NCBI RefSeq assembly: GCF_024448715.1
Contig: NZ_JAMOHZ010000011.1
Coordinates: forward strand, 1-64,000
Reading direction: 5' to 3'
Origin: Stutzerimonas stutzeri
GTDB lineage: Bacteria; Pseudomonadota; Gammaproteobacteria; Pseudomonadales; Pseudomonadaceae
Length of the DNA stretch: 64,000 nucleotides
Shown here: positions 36,388 through 46,035 of the stretch, in pieces
Layout of the letters: the number at the start of each line of letters is the position of its first letter
How positions within the stretch are numbered: the first letter of the stretch is position 1
Program-made: the position numbers and the translations under genes
Notes under the pieces: model-generated
Told to the model about the DNA's origin: nothing
The model's input: only the letters and a program-made list of their open reading frames with translations
The model's database searches: none

Positions 36388-37014
36388 ATGAGCCTGGAAA
36401 CCTGGTTGTTATTCGCGAGCGCAGCACTGGTGGTGATCCTGATACCTGGCCCGCTGTCGCTGCTGATGATCAGTAACAGCCTCAACTACGGGCTGCGCCG
36501 TTCCTGGCCCGCGTTCGTTGGGGGCGTCAGCGCGTCGATCTGCCTGCTCAGCGCGTCCGCGCTCGGGCTCGGCGCATTGCTGCTGGCATCGGAACAGGTT
36601 TTCAGCCTACTGAAGATCGTCGGCGCCTTCTATCTGTTCTATCTCGCCTGGCAGAGCTGGCAGGACTCGCGTCGTCCACAGAACGACCCCAGCGTCGCCA
36701 CTACCGAGGTCAGCCCGCGCTTTCGCCAGTTGTTCTGGCGTGCGTTTGGACTGGGCGCTAGCAATCCCAAGGACATCTTGTTTTTCGCCGCGTTTCTACC
36801 TCAGTTTCTCAGTGCCGATCGGCCCTTCATGCCACAGCTGCTGGTGATGATCCTGACCTGGGCGGCGTTGGATTTATGTTGCAAGCTGGCTTATGGGCTC
36901 GGTGCCCATGGTGCGGCGCGTTACCTGCGCACCGGTAAAGGTCAGGTCTGGTTCAATCGCATCAGCGCCGCCCTGTTCGGCGGGGCCGGCACCGCGTCAT
37001 TACTGAGTCGTTGA
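36388..37014 (+). CDS. LysE-family amino acid/metabolite exporter
   Basis: A 208-residue membrane protein with about six hydrophobic segments. The opening IPGPLSLLMISNSLNYGLRRSWPAFVGG includes the conserved PGP motif of RhtB/LysE exporters, and LGASNPKDILFFAAFLPQF is the second family block. A GAGGAG ribosome site precedes the ATG. The substrate is unknown; it appears to be an independent gene within the purine region. Confidence 0.85.
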   Translation: MSLETWLLFASAALVVILIPGPLSLLMISNSLNYGLRRSWPAFVGGVSASICLLSASALGLGALLLASEQVFSLLKIVGAFYLFYLAWQSWQDSRRPQNDPSVATTEVSPRFRQLFWRAFGLGASNPKDILFFAAFLPQFLSADRPFMPQLLVMILTWAALDLCCKLAYGLGAHGAARYLRTGKGQVWFNRISAALFGGAGTASLLSR

Positions 37015-37163
37015 GCGTATTCCGCTGTTTGGCAGCGTTGTGCTATAGCCGCGACGCTGATCCCTCCCGTTTCGCGCGCAAGCTCGTTCCTACAAGGCGG
37101 ATACCTGCGTCTGGAGTGAGCTCGCTTGCGAACAGCATTGCCATCAGCGCTTAAGTTTCGCCC

Positions 37164-37189
37164 AAAAAAAACCCGCCATCAGGGCGGGT
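37164..37189 (-). terminator. Terminator of hiuH
   Basis: Stem ACCCGCC / GGCGGGT with a 5-base loop next to an eight-A tract, which reads as a T run on the minus strand. It lies 78 bp beyond the hiuH stop. A degenerate REP unit is also visible at about 37065-37100. Confidence 0.75.
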
Positions 37190-37266
37190 CGAAGACTCAG
37201 AGAGTCAAGCTTTACGCATGGGAGCAGAAACCTGCCGCGTCGTTGTGTCGGCGACAGGCAAGCCGG

Positions 37267-37620
37267 TTAGCTACCGCGATAGGTCGAGTAGCTGTAAGGC
37301 GAAATCAATAGCGGCACATGGTAATGATCCTGCTCGGCACTGATGCCAAAACGCAGTACCACCACATCAAGAAATGCCGGTTCGGGCAGCTGCACACCGC
37401 GACCGCGATAGTAGTCGCCAGCGCTGAACTGCAACTGATAGACACCAGAACGGTATTCGGCGCCTTCCAGCAAGGCTGAATCGCAGCGGCCGTCGGCATT
37501 GGTCTGGCGCGTAGTAATCAGCTCGAGGCGCTCGCCGTCGACCCGATAGAGCTCGATGCGAATATTGCTGCCCGGGCAACCGTGGGCGGCATCCAGTACA
37601 TGAGTAGTTAAACGTCCCAT
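37267..37620 (-). CDS. hiuH: 5-hydroxyisourate hydrolase (transthyretin-related)
   Basis: A 117-residue transthyretin-like enzyme that hydrolyses 5-hydroxyisourate, the product of PuuD, to OHCU. RLTTHVLDAAHGCPGSNI at the N-terminus (active-site His), a central Arg region, and the C-terminal signature YSTYRGS are all present. No signal peptide. The start at 37620 gives the usual family N-terminus; an ATG four codons upstream is also possible. It is divergent from puuE and shares the operator region with it. Confidence 0.92.
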   Translation of the reverse strand: MGRLTTHVLDAAHGCPGSNIRIELYRVDGERLELITTRQTNADGRCDSALLEGAEYRSGVYQLQFSAGDYYRGRGVQLPEPAFLDVVVLRFGISAEQDHYHVPLLISPYSYSTYRGS

Positions 37621-37728
37621 AGATTCCGGCATCGTGGCTTGCCGCCGATGCCTGCCTCCTCTTGTGATTGGTGTGGACCTGAATCGAGCATAGCACGCCA
37701 GCTAAAAGATTAAAGACAGTTTTTGATA

Positions 37729-37744
37729 AAATTGTACACAATTT
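37729..37744. promoter_or_regulatory. GntR-type operator upstream of hiuH
   Basis: AAATTGTACACAATTT: symmetric half-sites AAATTGT/ACAATTT around a 2-bp centre, 109 bp upstream of the hiuH start. It matches TTGTNNACAA. The 349-bp gap 37621-37969 also contains the puuE-proximal site and no gene. Confidence 0.75.
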
Positions 37745-37896
37745 CAAATCCGGACTAGAGAATCGCTCCTGCTAGCCTAAGCCTAGTTCAACGCTCAGCC
37801 CGCTAATATTGGTCGATGGCCATGGCTGGGTCGCACCACAGCAAAACCCGCTTGATAGATTTTCCTCGAAACGTCATTTACAAAGTGCAAAACGTT

Positions 37897-37906
37897 TTGT
37901 ATACAA
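37897..37906. promoter_or_regulatory. GntR-type operator upstream of puuE
   Basis: Perfect palindrome TTGTATACAA, 64 bp before the puuE GTG start, identical to the site before the AzgA permease gene. Confidence 0.78.
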
Positions 37907-37969
37907 TTACTCCATGGCGGGCGCACAGTAATCCACGGCGGCGACCCGAGATCGAATAAGGAATGACAC

Positions 37970-38902
37970 GTGAGCGCCGACTACCCTCGTGACCTCATCG
38001 GCTATGCCGAAAACCCACCCCATCCGCAATGGCCGGGCAACGCCCGCATCGCACTGTCCTTCGTGCTCAACTACGAAGAAGGCGGTGAGCGCTGCGTATT
38101 GCACGGGGACAAGGAGTCCGAAGCCTTTCTCTCCGAGATGGTTTCTGCCCAGCCGTTTCAGGGCGTGCGACACATGAGCATGGAGTCGCTCTATGAATAT
38201 GGGAGCCGGGCCGGGGTCTGGCGCCTGCTCAAGCTGTTTCGCAAGCACAACATTCCGCTGACGATCTTCGCCGTGGCCATGGCCGCGCAGCGTCATCCGG
38301 ACGTGATCAAGGCAATGGTTGCCGACGGCCACGAGATCTGCAGCCACGGCTATCGCTGGATCGACTATCAATACATGGACGAAAACCAGGAACGCGAGCA
38401 TATGCTCGAGGCCATCCGCATCCTGACTGATATCACGGGTGAACGCCCGCTGGGCTGGTACACCGGCCGTACCGGGCCGAATACTCGCCGTCTGGTGCGC
38501 GAGGAAGGTGGCTTCCTCTATGACTCCGACACCTACGATGACGACCTGCCCTACTGGGATTCGGAAAGTACGCAGGAACATCCGCATCTGGTGATTCCCT
38601 ACACCCTGGATACCAACGACATGCGCTTCACCCAGGCGCAGGGCTTCAACAAGGGCGACGACTTCTACGAGTACCTCAAGGACGCCTTCGACGTGCTCTA
38701 TGCCGAAGGTACAGAGGGCGCGCCAAAAATGCTGTCCATCGGCATGCACTGCCGCCTGCTCGGTCGCCCTGCGCGTCTGGCCGCACTGCAGCGCTTCCTC
38801 GAATACGCTCAGGGTCACGAACAGGTTTGGTTCGCCCGCCGTGTCGACATCGCCCGCCACTGGCATGACACCCACCCTTTCAAACAGGAACCTGCCGCAT
38901 GA
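37970..38902 (+). CDS. puuE: Allantoinase PuuE (polysaccharide-deacetylase fold)
   Basis: A 310-residue cofactor-independent allantoinase. DLIGYAENPPHPQWPGNARIA-type opening, NYEEGGERCVLHGD, and the NodB-like blocks GHEICSHGYRW and RTGPNTRRL are characteristic of PuuE. It converts allantoin to allantoate. It starts at GTG with AAGGA eight bases upstream and overlaps uraD by 4 bp, making a puuE-uraD-alc operon. Confidence 0.92.
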   Translation: MSADYPRDLIGYAENPPHPQWPGNARIALSFVLNYEEGGERCVLHGDKESEAFLSEMVSAQPFQGVRHMSMESLYEYGSRAGVWRLLKLFRKHNIPLTIFAVAMAAQRHPDVIKAMVADGHEICSHGYRWIDYQYMDENQEREHMLEAIRILTDITGERPLGWYTGRTGPNTRRLVREEGGFLYDSDTYDDDLPYWDSESTQEHPHLVIPYTLDTNDMRFTQAQGFNKGDDFYEYLKDAFDVLYAEGTEGAPKMLSIGMHCRLLGRPARLAALQRFLEYAQGHEQVWFARRVDIARHWHDTHPFKQEPAA

Positions 38903-39414
38903 GCCGTTTTCAGACATTGCAGCCTTCCAGCCTCGACCGCGACGCCTTCGTCGCTGCCTTCGCCGACATCTATGAGCACTCGCCCTGGGTCGCAGAACAG
39001 GCGTACGACAAAGGTGTCGATGAAACGCTCGATGAGATCGAAGTGCTGCATCAGCGCATGTCGGACGTGTTGCTGAGCGCACCGCGCGATACGCAACTGG
39101 CGCTGATCAATGCTCACCCCGATCTCGCCGGGAAGGCCGCAGTGCGTGGCGAGCTGACCGCATCGAGTACCTCCGAGCAGGCCGGGGCCGGTATCCAGGA
39201 ATGCACGCCGGAAGAATTCACCCGTTTCACCGAGCTGAACGACGCCTACAAGGACAAGTTCGGGTTCATCTTCATCATGGCGGTAAAAGGCAGTAACCGG
39301 CACCAGATCCTGGCAGCCTTCGAAGAGCGTATGCACAACTCCCCGGAGCAGGAATTCGCTCGCGCCGTCGCCGAAATCAACAAAATCGCCCTGTTCCGTC
39401 TGCAGGCGATGTAA
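38899..39414 (+). CDS. uraD: OHCU decarboxylase UraD
   Basis: A 171-residue 2-oxo-4-hydroxy-4-carboxy-5-ureidoimidazoline decarboxylase. The active-site stretch LALINAHPDLAGKAA and KFGFIFIMAVKG are family marks, as are the C-terminal RMHNSPEQEF and a closing ALFRLQ segment. It produces S-allantoin for PuuE, whose gene overlaps its start. Downstream, alc follows after 39 bp. Confidence 0.93.
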   Translation: MSRFQTLQPSSLDRDAFVAAFADIYEHSPWVAEQAYDKGVDETLDEIEVLHQRMSDVLLSAPRDTQLALINAHPDLAGKAAVRGELTASSTSEQAGAGIQECTPEEFTRFTELNDAYKDKFGFIFIMAVKGSNRHQILAAFEERMHNSPEQEFARAVAEINKIALFRLQAM

Positions 39415-39453
39415 GCAAGAGACCACTCAGACGACTCGAAGAGAAAAACACGT

Positions 39454-40449
39454 ATGAAGAGCTACGCCGTACCTTTCGAAAAATACGTCAACCTGGCCGA
39501 TGCCCGTCTGGGCACCAAGGCCATCTCCGTCACTGACGACTGGTTCGCCGACGTCAATCGGCTGTTCCAGCCGACGCCGGCCGTATGGAAGGAGGGCGTT
39601 TTCGATGACAACGGCAAGTGGATGGACGGTTGGGAGTCGCGCCGCAAGCGCTTCGAAGGCTTCGACCAAGCGGTTATTCGCCTCGGCGTGCCCGGCTCGA
39701 TCAAGGGTATCAACATCGACACCAGCTTCTTCACCGGTAACTTCCCACCGTCCGCCTCGCTGGAAGCCTGCTTCCTCGCCGAAGGTGACCCAGATGACAA
39801 CACCGTCTGGACCGAAATCCTTCCGGCCGTGGAGTTGAAAGGCAACAGCCATCACTATCACGAGATCGCGTTCGACAAGCCGGTCAGCCATTTGCGCTTC
39901 AACATCTATCCCGATGGCGGCGTGGCGCGTCTGCGTGTACACGGCATTCCGTTCCGCGACTGGAACACCGTCGGTGACAACGAGCAGCTCGACCTGGCCT
40001 CGGCGCTTAATGGCGGTCGCGCGCTGGCGTGCTCCGACGAGCATTTCGGCCGCATGAGCAACATTCTTAACCCGGGCCGTGGCATCAACATGGGCGATGG
40101 TTGGGAAACCGCCCGCCGCCGCACGCCGGGCAACGACTGGGTCATCGTCGCGCTGGGCACGCCCGGTGAGATCGAGCGAATCGTTGTCGACACCCTGCAC
40201 TTCAAGGGCAACTACCCGGACAGCTGCAACATCCAGGCGGCGTACGTCAAAGGCGGCACCGACAGCCAGATCGAAACCCAGAGCCTGTTCTGGCGTGAAC
40301 TGCTGCCGAGCCAAAAGCTGGAAATGCATGCCGAGCACGAGTTCAGCGAGCAGATCGCCAAGCTTGGTCCGATCACCCACGTGCGCCTGAACATCTTCCC
40401 GGACGGTGGCGTCAGCCGTCTGCGGTTGTTTGGCAAGGCGGTGAAGTAA
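39454..40449 (+). CDS. alc: Allantoicase
   Basis: A 331-residue allantoicase made of two homologous jelly-roll halves: each contains a W-E-x-x-R-R-x block ([32 protein letters not shown]), a Gx[13 protein letters not shown] segment and the ending [28 protein letters not shown]. It hydrolyses allantoate to ureidoglycolate and urea. It follows uraD in the same operon with its own ribosome site (AGAGAA). Length is usual for the family. Confidence 0.93.
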   Translation: MKSYAVPFEKYVNLADARLGTKAISVTDDWFADVNRLFQPTPAVWKEGVFDDNGKWMDGWESRRKRFEGFDQAVIRLGVPGSIKGINIDTSFFTGNFPPSASLEACFLAEGDPDDNTVWTEILPAVELKGNSHHYHEIAFDKPVSHLRFNIYPDGGVARLRVHGIPFRDWNTVGDNEQLDLASALNGGRALACSDEHFGRMSNILNPGRGINMGDGWETARRRTPGNDWVIVALGTPGEIERIVVDTLHFKGNYPDSCNIQAAYVKGGTDSQIETQSLFWRELLPSQKLEMHAEHEFSEQIAKLGPITHVRLNIFPDGGVSRLRLFGKAVK

Positions 40450-40489
40450 CCCGGCGACGCCATTTGGCGTAATAGCCGCCGAATCGGCC

Positions 40490-40575
40490 GTAGGGTGGGC
40501 TTTAGCCCACCAGCCCCGAAAGCTGGCTTAGCCCATATTAGCCACGGAGCCAAGGTGGGCTGAAGCCCACCCTAC
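40490..40575. repeat. REP pair between alc and allA
   Basis: A facing pair: GTAGGGTGGGCTTTAGCCCACC at 40490-40511 and GGTGGGCTGAAGCCCACCC to 40572, the same family as after guaD. It fills half of the 187-bp gap between the two genes. Confidence 0.8.
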
Positions 40576-40636
40576 GGTCCTAACCGCCTCAACGACACCG
40601 CCCCCACAAATCAGCAATTCAGATAACGAGCACAGC

Positions 40637-41161
40637 ATGCGCACACTCAAGATCGAACCGTTGACCAAGGAAGCCTTCGCCCCTTTCGGTGATGTAATCG
40701 AAACCGAAGGCAGTGAATATTTCATGATCAATAACGGTTCCACCCGCCGCTATCACAAGCTGGCGTCGGTAGAGACCGCGCAGCCGGAAGACCAAGCCAT
40801 CATCAGTATTTTCGCGGCCGAAACGCTGGAAATGCCGCTGGTCATTCGCATGCTGGAACGACATCCGCAGGGCAGCCAGGCTTTCATTCCGCTGCTCGGC
40901 AATCCTTTTCTGGTCGTGGTCGCGCCACTTGGCGATGTACCTGTACCGGGTAACGTCCGTGCCTTCCGCAGCAACGGCAGGCAGGGCGTCAATTACCACC
41001 GCGGCGTCTGGCACCATCCGGTGCTGACGATCGAAAAGCGGGATGAATTCCTGGTGGTCGATCGCAGCGGTTCTGGCAACAACTGCGACGAGCATTTTTT
41101 CACAGAGGAAGAGCTGGTTCTCCTCGCCCCCCACCGGGACTCCGAACAAGCGACCGACTGA
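40637..41161 (+). CDS. allA: Ureidoglycolate lyase AllA
   Basis: A 174-residue cupin-fold ureidoglycolate lyase, giving glyoxylate and urea. Family marks are PLTKEAFAPFGDVIET at the start, RHPQGSQAFIPL, GVNYHRGVWHHPVL with the metal-region His residues, and DRSGSGNNCDEHFF. It completes the urate-to-glyoxylate route. It is separated from alc by a REP pair and followed by puuD after 137 bp. Confidence 0.93.
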   Translation: MRTLKIEPLTKEAFAPFGDVIETEGSEYFMINNGSTRRYHKLASVETAQPEDQAIISIFAAETLEMPLVIRMLERHPQGSQAFIPLLGNPFLVVVAPLGDVPVPGNVRAFRSNGRQGVNYHRGVWHHPVLTIEKRDEFLVVDRSGSGNNCDEHFFTEEELVLLAPHRDSEQATD

Positions 41162-41298
41162 TCATCGAAGGCCATCATCAACGCGGCTGCGAAGACAACC
41201 GACGCCGTGATGCGTACTTCAGAACAAGCGGAACCTTGCGAAGAGTCGAATAAGAAGAAACAGCGGTCGATACGCCGGCCGTGCAAGAGGTAATTATC

Positions 41299-42579
41299 GT
41301 GGAAGCACATCTGACCGAATGGCTGAACCTGAGTATTCGCTGGATTCACATGATCGTCGGCATCGCCTGGATCGGTGCCTCGTTCTACTTCGTCTGGCTG
41401 GAAAACAACCTCAACCGTGCCAATCCCCGCGACGGCCTCTCGGGTGACCTTTGGGCAATTCACGGCGGCGGTATCTACCACCTGGAAAAATACAAGCTGG
41501 CCCCGCCGCAGATGCCGGACAACCTGCACTGGTTCAAGTGGGAGGCCTACACCACCTGGCTGTCGGGCGTGACCCTGCTGATGGTGGTCTATTACCTCAA
41601 CCCCACTCTCTATCTGATCGCTCCTGGCAGCGACATGGCACCCGCCATGGCAATCGCCATTGGCTTCGGCTCGCTGATCGTCGGCTGGTTCGTTTATGAC
41701 CTGCTCTGCGACTCGCCACTAGGCAAGAAGCCAGCGCTGCTCGGCTTGGTGCTGTTCGTCCTGGTGATCTTCGCCGCCTGGGCCTACTCGCAGGTATTCA
41801 GCGGCCGCGCCGCGTACATCCACACCGGTGCGCTGATCGGCACCATCATGGTCGGCAATGTGTTCCGTATCATCATGCCGGCACAGCGGGCGCTGGTCGC
41901 CGCCATCGAGCAAAACCGCACGCCGGACCCGGTCCTGCCGGCCAAGGGCCTGCTGCGTTCGCGTCACAACAACTACTTCACGCTGCCAGTGCTGTTCATC
42001 ATGATCAGCAACCACTTCCCGAGCACTTATGGCAGCCAGTACAACTGGCTGATCCTGGCTGGTATCTCGGTGTTGGCGGTTCTGGTACGTCACTACTTCA
42101 ACACCCGCCACGACAGCAACCGCTTCGCTTGGGCGTTGCCTGCTGCAGTGGTAGGCATGATCTGCCTGGCCTTCGTCACTTCGCCGAACCGTCAGCCGAC
42201 CGCTCCGAACCTGGCCCCCACCTCTCCTGAGCAAGCGAGTAAGGCCGCTCAGCAGGGCGCTGCCGCGCCGAACGATGTAAACGTTGAACAGGCCAAAGCC
42301 GAACCCGAAGCTGGCAATACAGAGTTCGCTAAGGTGAGTAGCGTGATCCACGAACGCTGCACGGTCTGCCATGCGGCCCAACCGAGCAGCCCGCTGTTCA
42401 GTGCTGCGCCGGCGGGGGTGATGTTTGACACCCCGCAGCAGATCCAGCAACAGGCGGCGAAGATTCATGCGCAGGCCGTTGCTAGCCAGATCATGCCGCT
42501 GGGCAACATGACCAACATGACCCAGGAAGAGCGCGATCTGCTCGGTGCCTGGATCGACAAGGGCGCGCCGATCGATTGA
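41299..42579 (+). CDS. puuD: Membrane urate hydroxylase PuuD with cytochrome c domain
   Basis: A 426-residue protein. The N-terminal part has about eight membrane segments and the conserved start WLNLSIRWIHMIVGIAWIGASFYF (heme/substrate region); the C-terminal part, after a linker, is a periplasmic cytochrome c domain with CTVCH at residues 354-358 and a distal Met in SQIMPLGNMT. This architecture defines PuuD, which oxidises urate to 5-hydroxyisourate in place of a soluble uricase. GTG at 41299 is chosen for its AGAGG site; another in-frame GTG lies 18 bp upstream. No uricase gene is seen nearby. Confidence 0.92.
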   Translation: MEAHLTEWLNLSIRWIHMIVGIAWIGASFYFVWLENNLNRANPRDGLSGDLWAIHGGGIYHLEKYKLAPPQMPDNLHWFKWEAYTTWLSGVTLLMVVYYLNPTLYLIAPGSDMAPAMAIAIGFGSLIVGWFVYDLLCDSPLGKKPALLGLVLFVLVIFAAWAYSQVFSGRAAYIHTGALIGTIMVGNVFRIIMPAQRALVAAIEQNRTPDPVLPAKGLLRSRHNNYFTLPVLFIMISNHFPSTYGSQYNWLILAGISVLAVLVRHYFNTRHDSNRFAWALPAAVVGMICLAFVTSPNRQPTAPNLAPTSPEQASKAAQQGAAAPNDVNVEQAKAEPEAGNTEFAKVSSVIHERCTVCHAAQPSSPLFSAAPAGVMFDTPQQIQQQAAKIHAQAVASQIMPLGNMTNMTQEERDLLGAWIDKGAPID

Positions 42580-42592
42580 TCGCCGCTCACCG

Positions 42593-42620
42593 GCCGCGCT
42601 TTCGAGCGCGGCTTTTTTTT
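42593..42620 (+). terminator. Terminator after puuD
   Basis: Perfect 8-bp stem GCCGCGCT / AGCGCGGC with TTCG tetraloop and eight T, 13 bp after the puuD stop. Confidence 0.92.
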
Positions 42621-42773
42621 GCCCTTTGATTTGCAACCCATCCACTCACGAATAGCCGAAGAGCAGTCACGAGAGCTGTAGCAGGACTCTATCCCGGTAG
42701 AACCACAACACGAATACCGGCCCCGCACGTTCAGCGGGGCTACCGCGACCATCCAATAACAAAAGCGTCCGAG

Positions 42774-44132
42774 GTGTTTTGCATGAACGATGTGAGCAAG
42801 CGGGAAGCCGCGCCAGCCACCGAGAAGCGACTTCCCTTGCTACAGATGTTGCTGGTGAGTTTCCAGCATGTGTTGCTGATGTACGGCGGGGCGGTTGCCG
42901 TGCCGCTGATCGTCGGCCAAGCGGCCGGACTTTCACGCGAGGAGATCGCATTTCTGATCAACGCCGACCTGCTGGTGGCGGGCATCGCGACCGTCGTTCA
43001 GTCCATGGGCATCGGCCCGGTTGGCATCCGCATGCCGGTGATGATGGGTGCCAGCTTCGCCGCGGTCAGCAGCATGGTGGTGATGGCAGGCATGCCCGGC
43101 GTGGGTATGACCGGTATTTTCGGCGCAACCATTGCCGCAGGCTTCTTCGGCCTGCTGATCGCCCCCTTCGTCTGCAAGATCGTGCGACTGTTCCCGCCGC
43201 TGGTGACCGGTACGGTGATCACCGCAATCGGCCTCTCATTGTTCCCTGTAGCGGTGAACTGGGCCGGCGGCGGTAGCGGTGCTGGCCAGTTCGGCGCCCT
43301 GCCCTACCTCGGCGTGGCAGCGGCGGTACTGACTGTAATTCTGCTAATCAACCAGTTCATGCGCGGATTTTGGGTCAACGTCTCGGTGCTGGTGGGCATG
43401 GCGCTGGGCTATGTACTGGCGGGCAGCCTGGGGATGGTCGACCTATCGGGGATAAACGCGGCGCCAGCATTTCAGGTGGTCACACCGAATCACTTCGGCG
43501 CCCCACAATTCCTCCTCGCGCCGATTCTGTCGATGTGCCTGGTGGTAGTGATCATCTTCGTCGAGTCCGCCGGCATGTTCCTCGCGCTAGGGAAAGTCAC
43601 TGGTCAGGAAATCGATCCCAAGCAGCTGCGTCGTGGTTTGTTGTGTGACGCCGGGGCGACCTTTTTCGCCGGTTTCCTGAACACCTTTACCCATTCCTCT
43701 TTCGCCCAGAACATCGGCCTTGTACAGATGACCGGCGTGCGCAGCCGCTACGTCACGGCCGTCGCAGGGCTGTTCCTGATCAGCCTGAGCCTGCTGCCCA
43801 AGGCCGCGTTCCTCGTAGCCTCGATTCCCGCCGCAGTGCTTGGCGGTGCCGGCATCGCCATGTTCGGCATGGTCGCCGCTACCGGTATCAAGATCCTGCA
43901 GGAAGCCGACATCGGTGATCGTCGCAATCAATTGTTGGTCGCGGTGAGCATCGGTCTGGGTATGGTGCCGGTCGTGCGACCCGAGTTCTTCGCCCACTTG
44001 CCGCACTGGATGGAGCCCATCACCCACAGCGGCATTGCTGTGGCGACGATTAGCGCAGTGACCCTGAACCTGCTGTTCAACGTGCTCGGCGGGGCGGAAC
44101 GCAACGCTCTGACCGGCGCCGCGCAACACTGA
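42774..44132 (+). CDS. NCS2-family urate/xanthine permease, UacT-like
   Basis: A 452-residue NCS2 transporter with about 14 hydrophobic segments. SFQHVLLMYGGAVAVPLIVG near the N-terminus carries the QH motif of the urate/xanthine branch, followed by QSMGIGPVGIRMPVMMG and, later, the signature region NTFTHSSFAQNIGLVQMTGVRSR. It differs in sequence from the AzgA permease and from the permease at 20714-22063. Location directly after puuD suggests urate or xanthine uptake. It is flanked by terminators, so it is a separate unit. Confidence 0.88.
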   Translation: MFCMNDVSKREAAPATEKRLPLLQMLLVSFQHVLLMYGGAVAVPLIVGQAAGLSREEIAFLINADLLVAGIATVVQSMGIGPVGIRMPVMMGASFAAVSSMVVMAGMPGVGMTGIFGATIAAGFFGLLIAPFVCKIVRLFPPLVTGTVITAIGLSLFPVAVNWAGGGSGAGQFGALPYLGVAAAVLTVILLINQFMRGFWVNVSVLVGMALGYVLAGSLGMVDLSGINAAPAFQVVTPNHFGAPQFLLAPILSMCLVVVIIFVESAGMFLALGKVTGQEIDPKQLRRGLLCDAGATFFAGFLNTFTHSSFAQNIGLVQMTGVRSRYVTAVAGLFLISLSLLPKAAFLVASIPAAVLGGAGIAMFGMVAATGIKILQEADIGDRRNQLLVAVSIGLGMVPVVRPEFFAHLPHWMEPITHSGIAVATISAVTLNLLFNVLGGAERNALTGAAQH

Positions 44133-44157
44133 CCGACACAGTCTGCACACCCCAGCC

Positions 44158-44186
44158 AAGCCCGCCATGTGCGGGCTTGCTTTTTT
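44158..44186 (+). terminator. Terminator after the UacT-like permease
   Basis: Stem AAGCCCGC / GCGGGCTT, 5-base loop, followed by GCTTTTTT, 25 bp after the gene. Confidence 0.88.
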
Positions 44187-44261
44187 CGCCGCCCAACAGT
44201 CGACAAGCACGGCACACCCGTTAAAATTCGGCGCCCGCCCGATGCCGAGAAGGACTGACAG

Positions 44262-45812
44262 ATGATCGAAGCAACCTGGATAGCCTTCGCATTCATTCTT
44301 GGCCTCGCCTCGCGCGCGATCGGCCTGCCGCCATTGATCGGCTACCTCGGCGCCGGCTTCGCCCTTGCCGGATTCGGTGACCTCGTCGGCGTCGGGCCGA
44401 AGGACAGCGAAATCCTCGAGCACCTGGCGCATCTGGGCGTGTTGCTGCTGCTGTTCACCGTCGGCCTCAAACTCAAGATCAGCAACTTGGTACGCCGCGA
44501 AGTGATCGGCGGCAGCCTGTTGCACTTCGGCATTTCAAGCTTGGTGGTATTGCCGGCAATTTTCGTTTTTCTTGATACCAGCTGGCGCGAAAGCTTGCTG
44601 CTGGCCATCGCGCTTTCCTTCTCAAGCACCGTACTGGCCGCCAAGGTGCTGGAAGGTAAGCGCGAATTGCGCGCCTTCCATGGGCGTGTCGCCATCGGCG
44701 TTTTGATCATCCAGGACCTGATCGCCCTCGTCGTGATGAGCATCGCCAGCGGCAAGGTGCCCTCGGCCTGGGCTCTGCTGGTATTCGGCCTGCCATTGCT
44801 GCGCCCGTTGCTATTCCGCCTGCTCGATCACAGCGGCCACGAAGAGCTGATGGTGCTGCTGGGACTGATGCTGGCATTAGTGGCCGGCGGCCTCGGCTTC
44901 GAGTACGTGGGACTCAGTTCGGAACTGGGCGCGCTGGCGTTCGGCGCCATGCTGGCCAAGCACAAGCGCGCCACCGAACTATCCAATTCGCTGTGGGCGA
45001 TCAAGGAAGTATTCCTGGTCGGCTTTTTCCTGCAGATCGGCATCGGCGGGCTGCCCGATATGGATGCCATGCTTTTCGCCGCTGCGGTGGCGCTGCTCTT
45101 GCCACTGAAGGGCGCGCTGTTTTTCTTCCTCTTCCTGCTGTTCCGCCTGCGCGCTCGCAGCGCCTTTCTCAGCGCATCGAGCCTGACCAATTACAGCGAA
45201 TTCGGACTGATCGTCGCAAGCGTGGTGCTGCCGCAGTGGCTGACACCGCTGGCGATTACCGTGGCACTGTCCTTCGTAATCTCCGCGCAGCTCAACCGCA
45301 TTTCCCACCCGCTTTACGATCGGCTGGCCAAACGCCTGATCCCTCTCGAACGCAACACCCGCCACCCCGACGAGCAACCTGTATCCCTGGGCGATGCACA
45401 AATCCTGATCATGGGTATGGGCCGCACCGGCCGCGCCGCCTACGATCATCTGCAGGACAAGGGTTGGCGTCTGATCAGCCTCGACTCCGACCCGGTCACC
45501 GTCGAGAAAAGCAGCGAGAAGGGCCGCCACGTCCTGTTCGCCGATGCGGAAGATCAGATGTTCTGGGAGAGCCTGGAAATGAACAAGGTCGAGGCAGTGA
45601 TTCTGGCGATGAACGATGCCGAGGCGAAAATCATCTCGACCCGTAAATTGCGCGGTAAGGGCTTCGGCGGCCTGATCGTTTCCCACGCGATGTACGAAGA
45701 CATCGCCCAGCAGATCGAAGACGCCGGCGCTGACCGCACCTACCTCACCATGTCAGAAGCCGGTGCCGGACTCGCCGAAAACGTGGTTCGAGAGCTGCTG
45801 ATCAAACGCTGA
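44262..45812 (+). CDS. Kef-type cation:proton antiporter with TrkA-N domain
   Basis: A 516-residue CPA2 transporter. The first 350 residues have about eleven membrane segments (GLASRAIGLPPLIGYLGAG at the start; SFSSTVLAAKVLEGKRE with the pore region). The C-terminal third is a Rossmann RCK/TrkA-N domain (ILIMGMGRTGRAAYDHL nucleotide loop). It resembles YbaL/KefB-like K+/H+ antiporters. There is no visible link to purine catabolism. Confidence 0.85.
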   Translation: MIEATWIAFAFILGLASRAIGLPPLIGYLGAGFALAGFGDLVGVGPKDSEILEHLAHLGVLLLLFTVGLKLKISNLVRREVIGGSLLHFGISSLVVLPAIFVFLDTSWRESLLLAIALSFSSTVLAAKVLEGKRELRAFHGRVAIGVLIIQDLIALVVMSIASGKVPSAWALLVFGLPLLRPLLFRLLDHSGHEELMVLLGLMLALVAGGLGFEYVGLSSELGALAFGAMLAKHKRATELSNSLWAIKEVFLVGFFLQIGIGGLPDMDAMLFAAAVALLLPLKGALFFFLFLLFRLRARSAFLSASSLTNYSEFGLIVASVVLPQWLTPLAITVALSFVISAQLNRISHPLYDRLAKRLIPLERNTRHPDEQPVSLGDAQILIMGMGRTGRAAYDHLQDKGWRLISLDSDPVTVEKSSEKGRHVLFADAEDQMFWESLEMNKVEAVILAMNDAEAKIISTRKLRGKGFGGLIVSHAMYEDIAQQIEDAGADRTYLTMSEAGAGLAENVVRELLIKR

Positions 45813-45876
45813 ATCGGTAGCACCGCCTCTGTGCAATGCAGACTGGCGGTGGCTCGTCTGGGTGATCTTCGTCAGA

Positions 45877-45888
45877 ATTGTGCACAAT
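45877..45888. promoter_or_regulatory. GntR-type operator upstream of the permease remnant and tsx-like gene
   Basis: Perfect 12-bp palindrome ATTGTGCACAAT, identical to the site upstream of the GntR gene itself. It lies about 145 bp before the wrecked permease gene and 589 bp before the porin start. No other gene lies in 45813-46476 besides the remnant. Confidence 0.75.
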
Positions 45889-46035
45889 CTTTAAATTAAT
45901 TGTTTAAAGGTGTGTTCACAGATTGTTATAGTCAGGCACATCCTGACCGCACGAACAACTTTTTCGGGCTCAGTGAAGAGGTCCGTGCAACCTCAAAAGC
46001 CCATGACCTAACAATAACTAATGGCAGGCTTGACC

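Noticed and set aside
37907..39082. 391-codon antisense frame across puuE-uraD
   Set aside because: Overlaps two conserved enzymes and the operator region; composition-driven.
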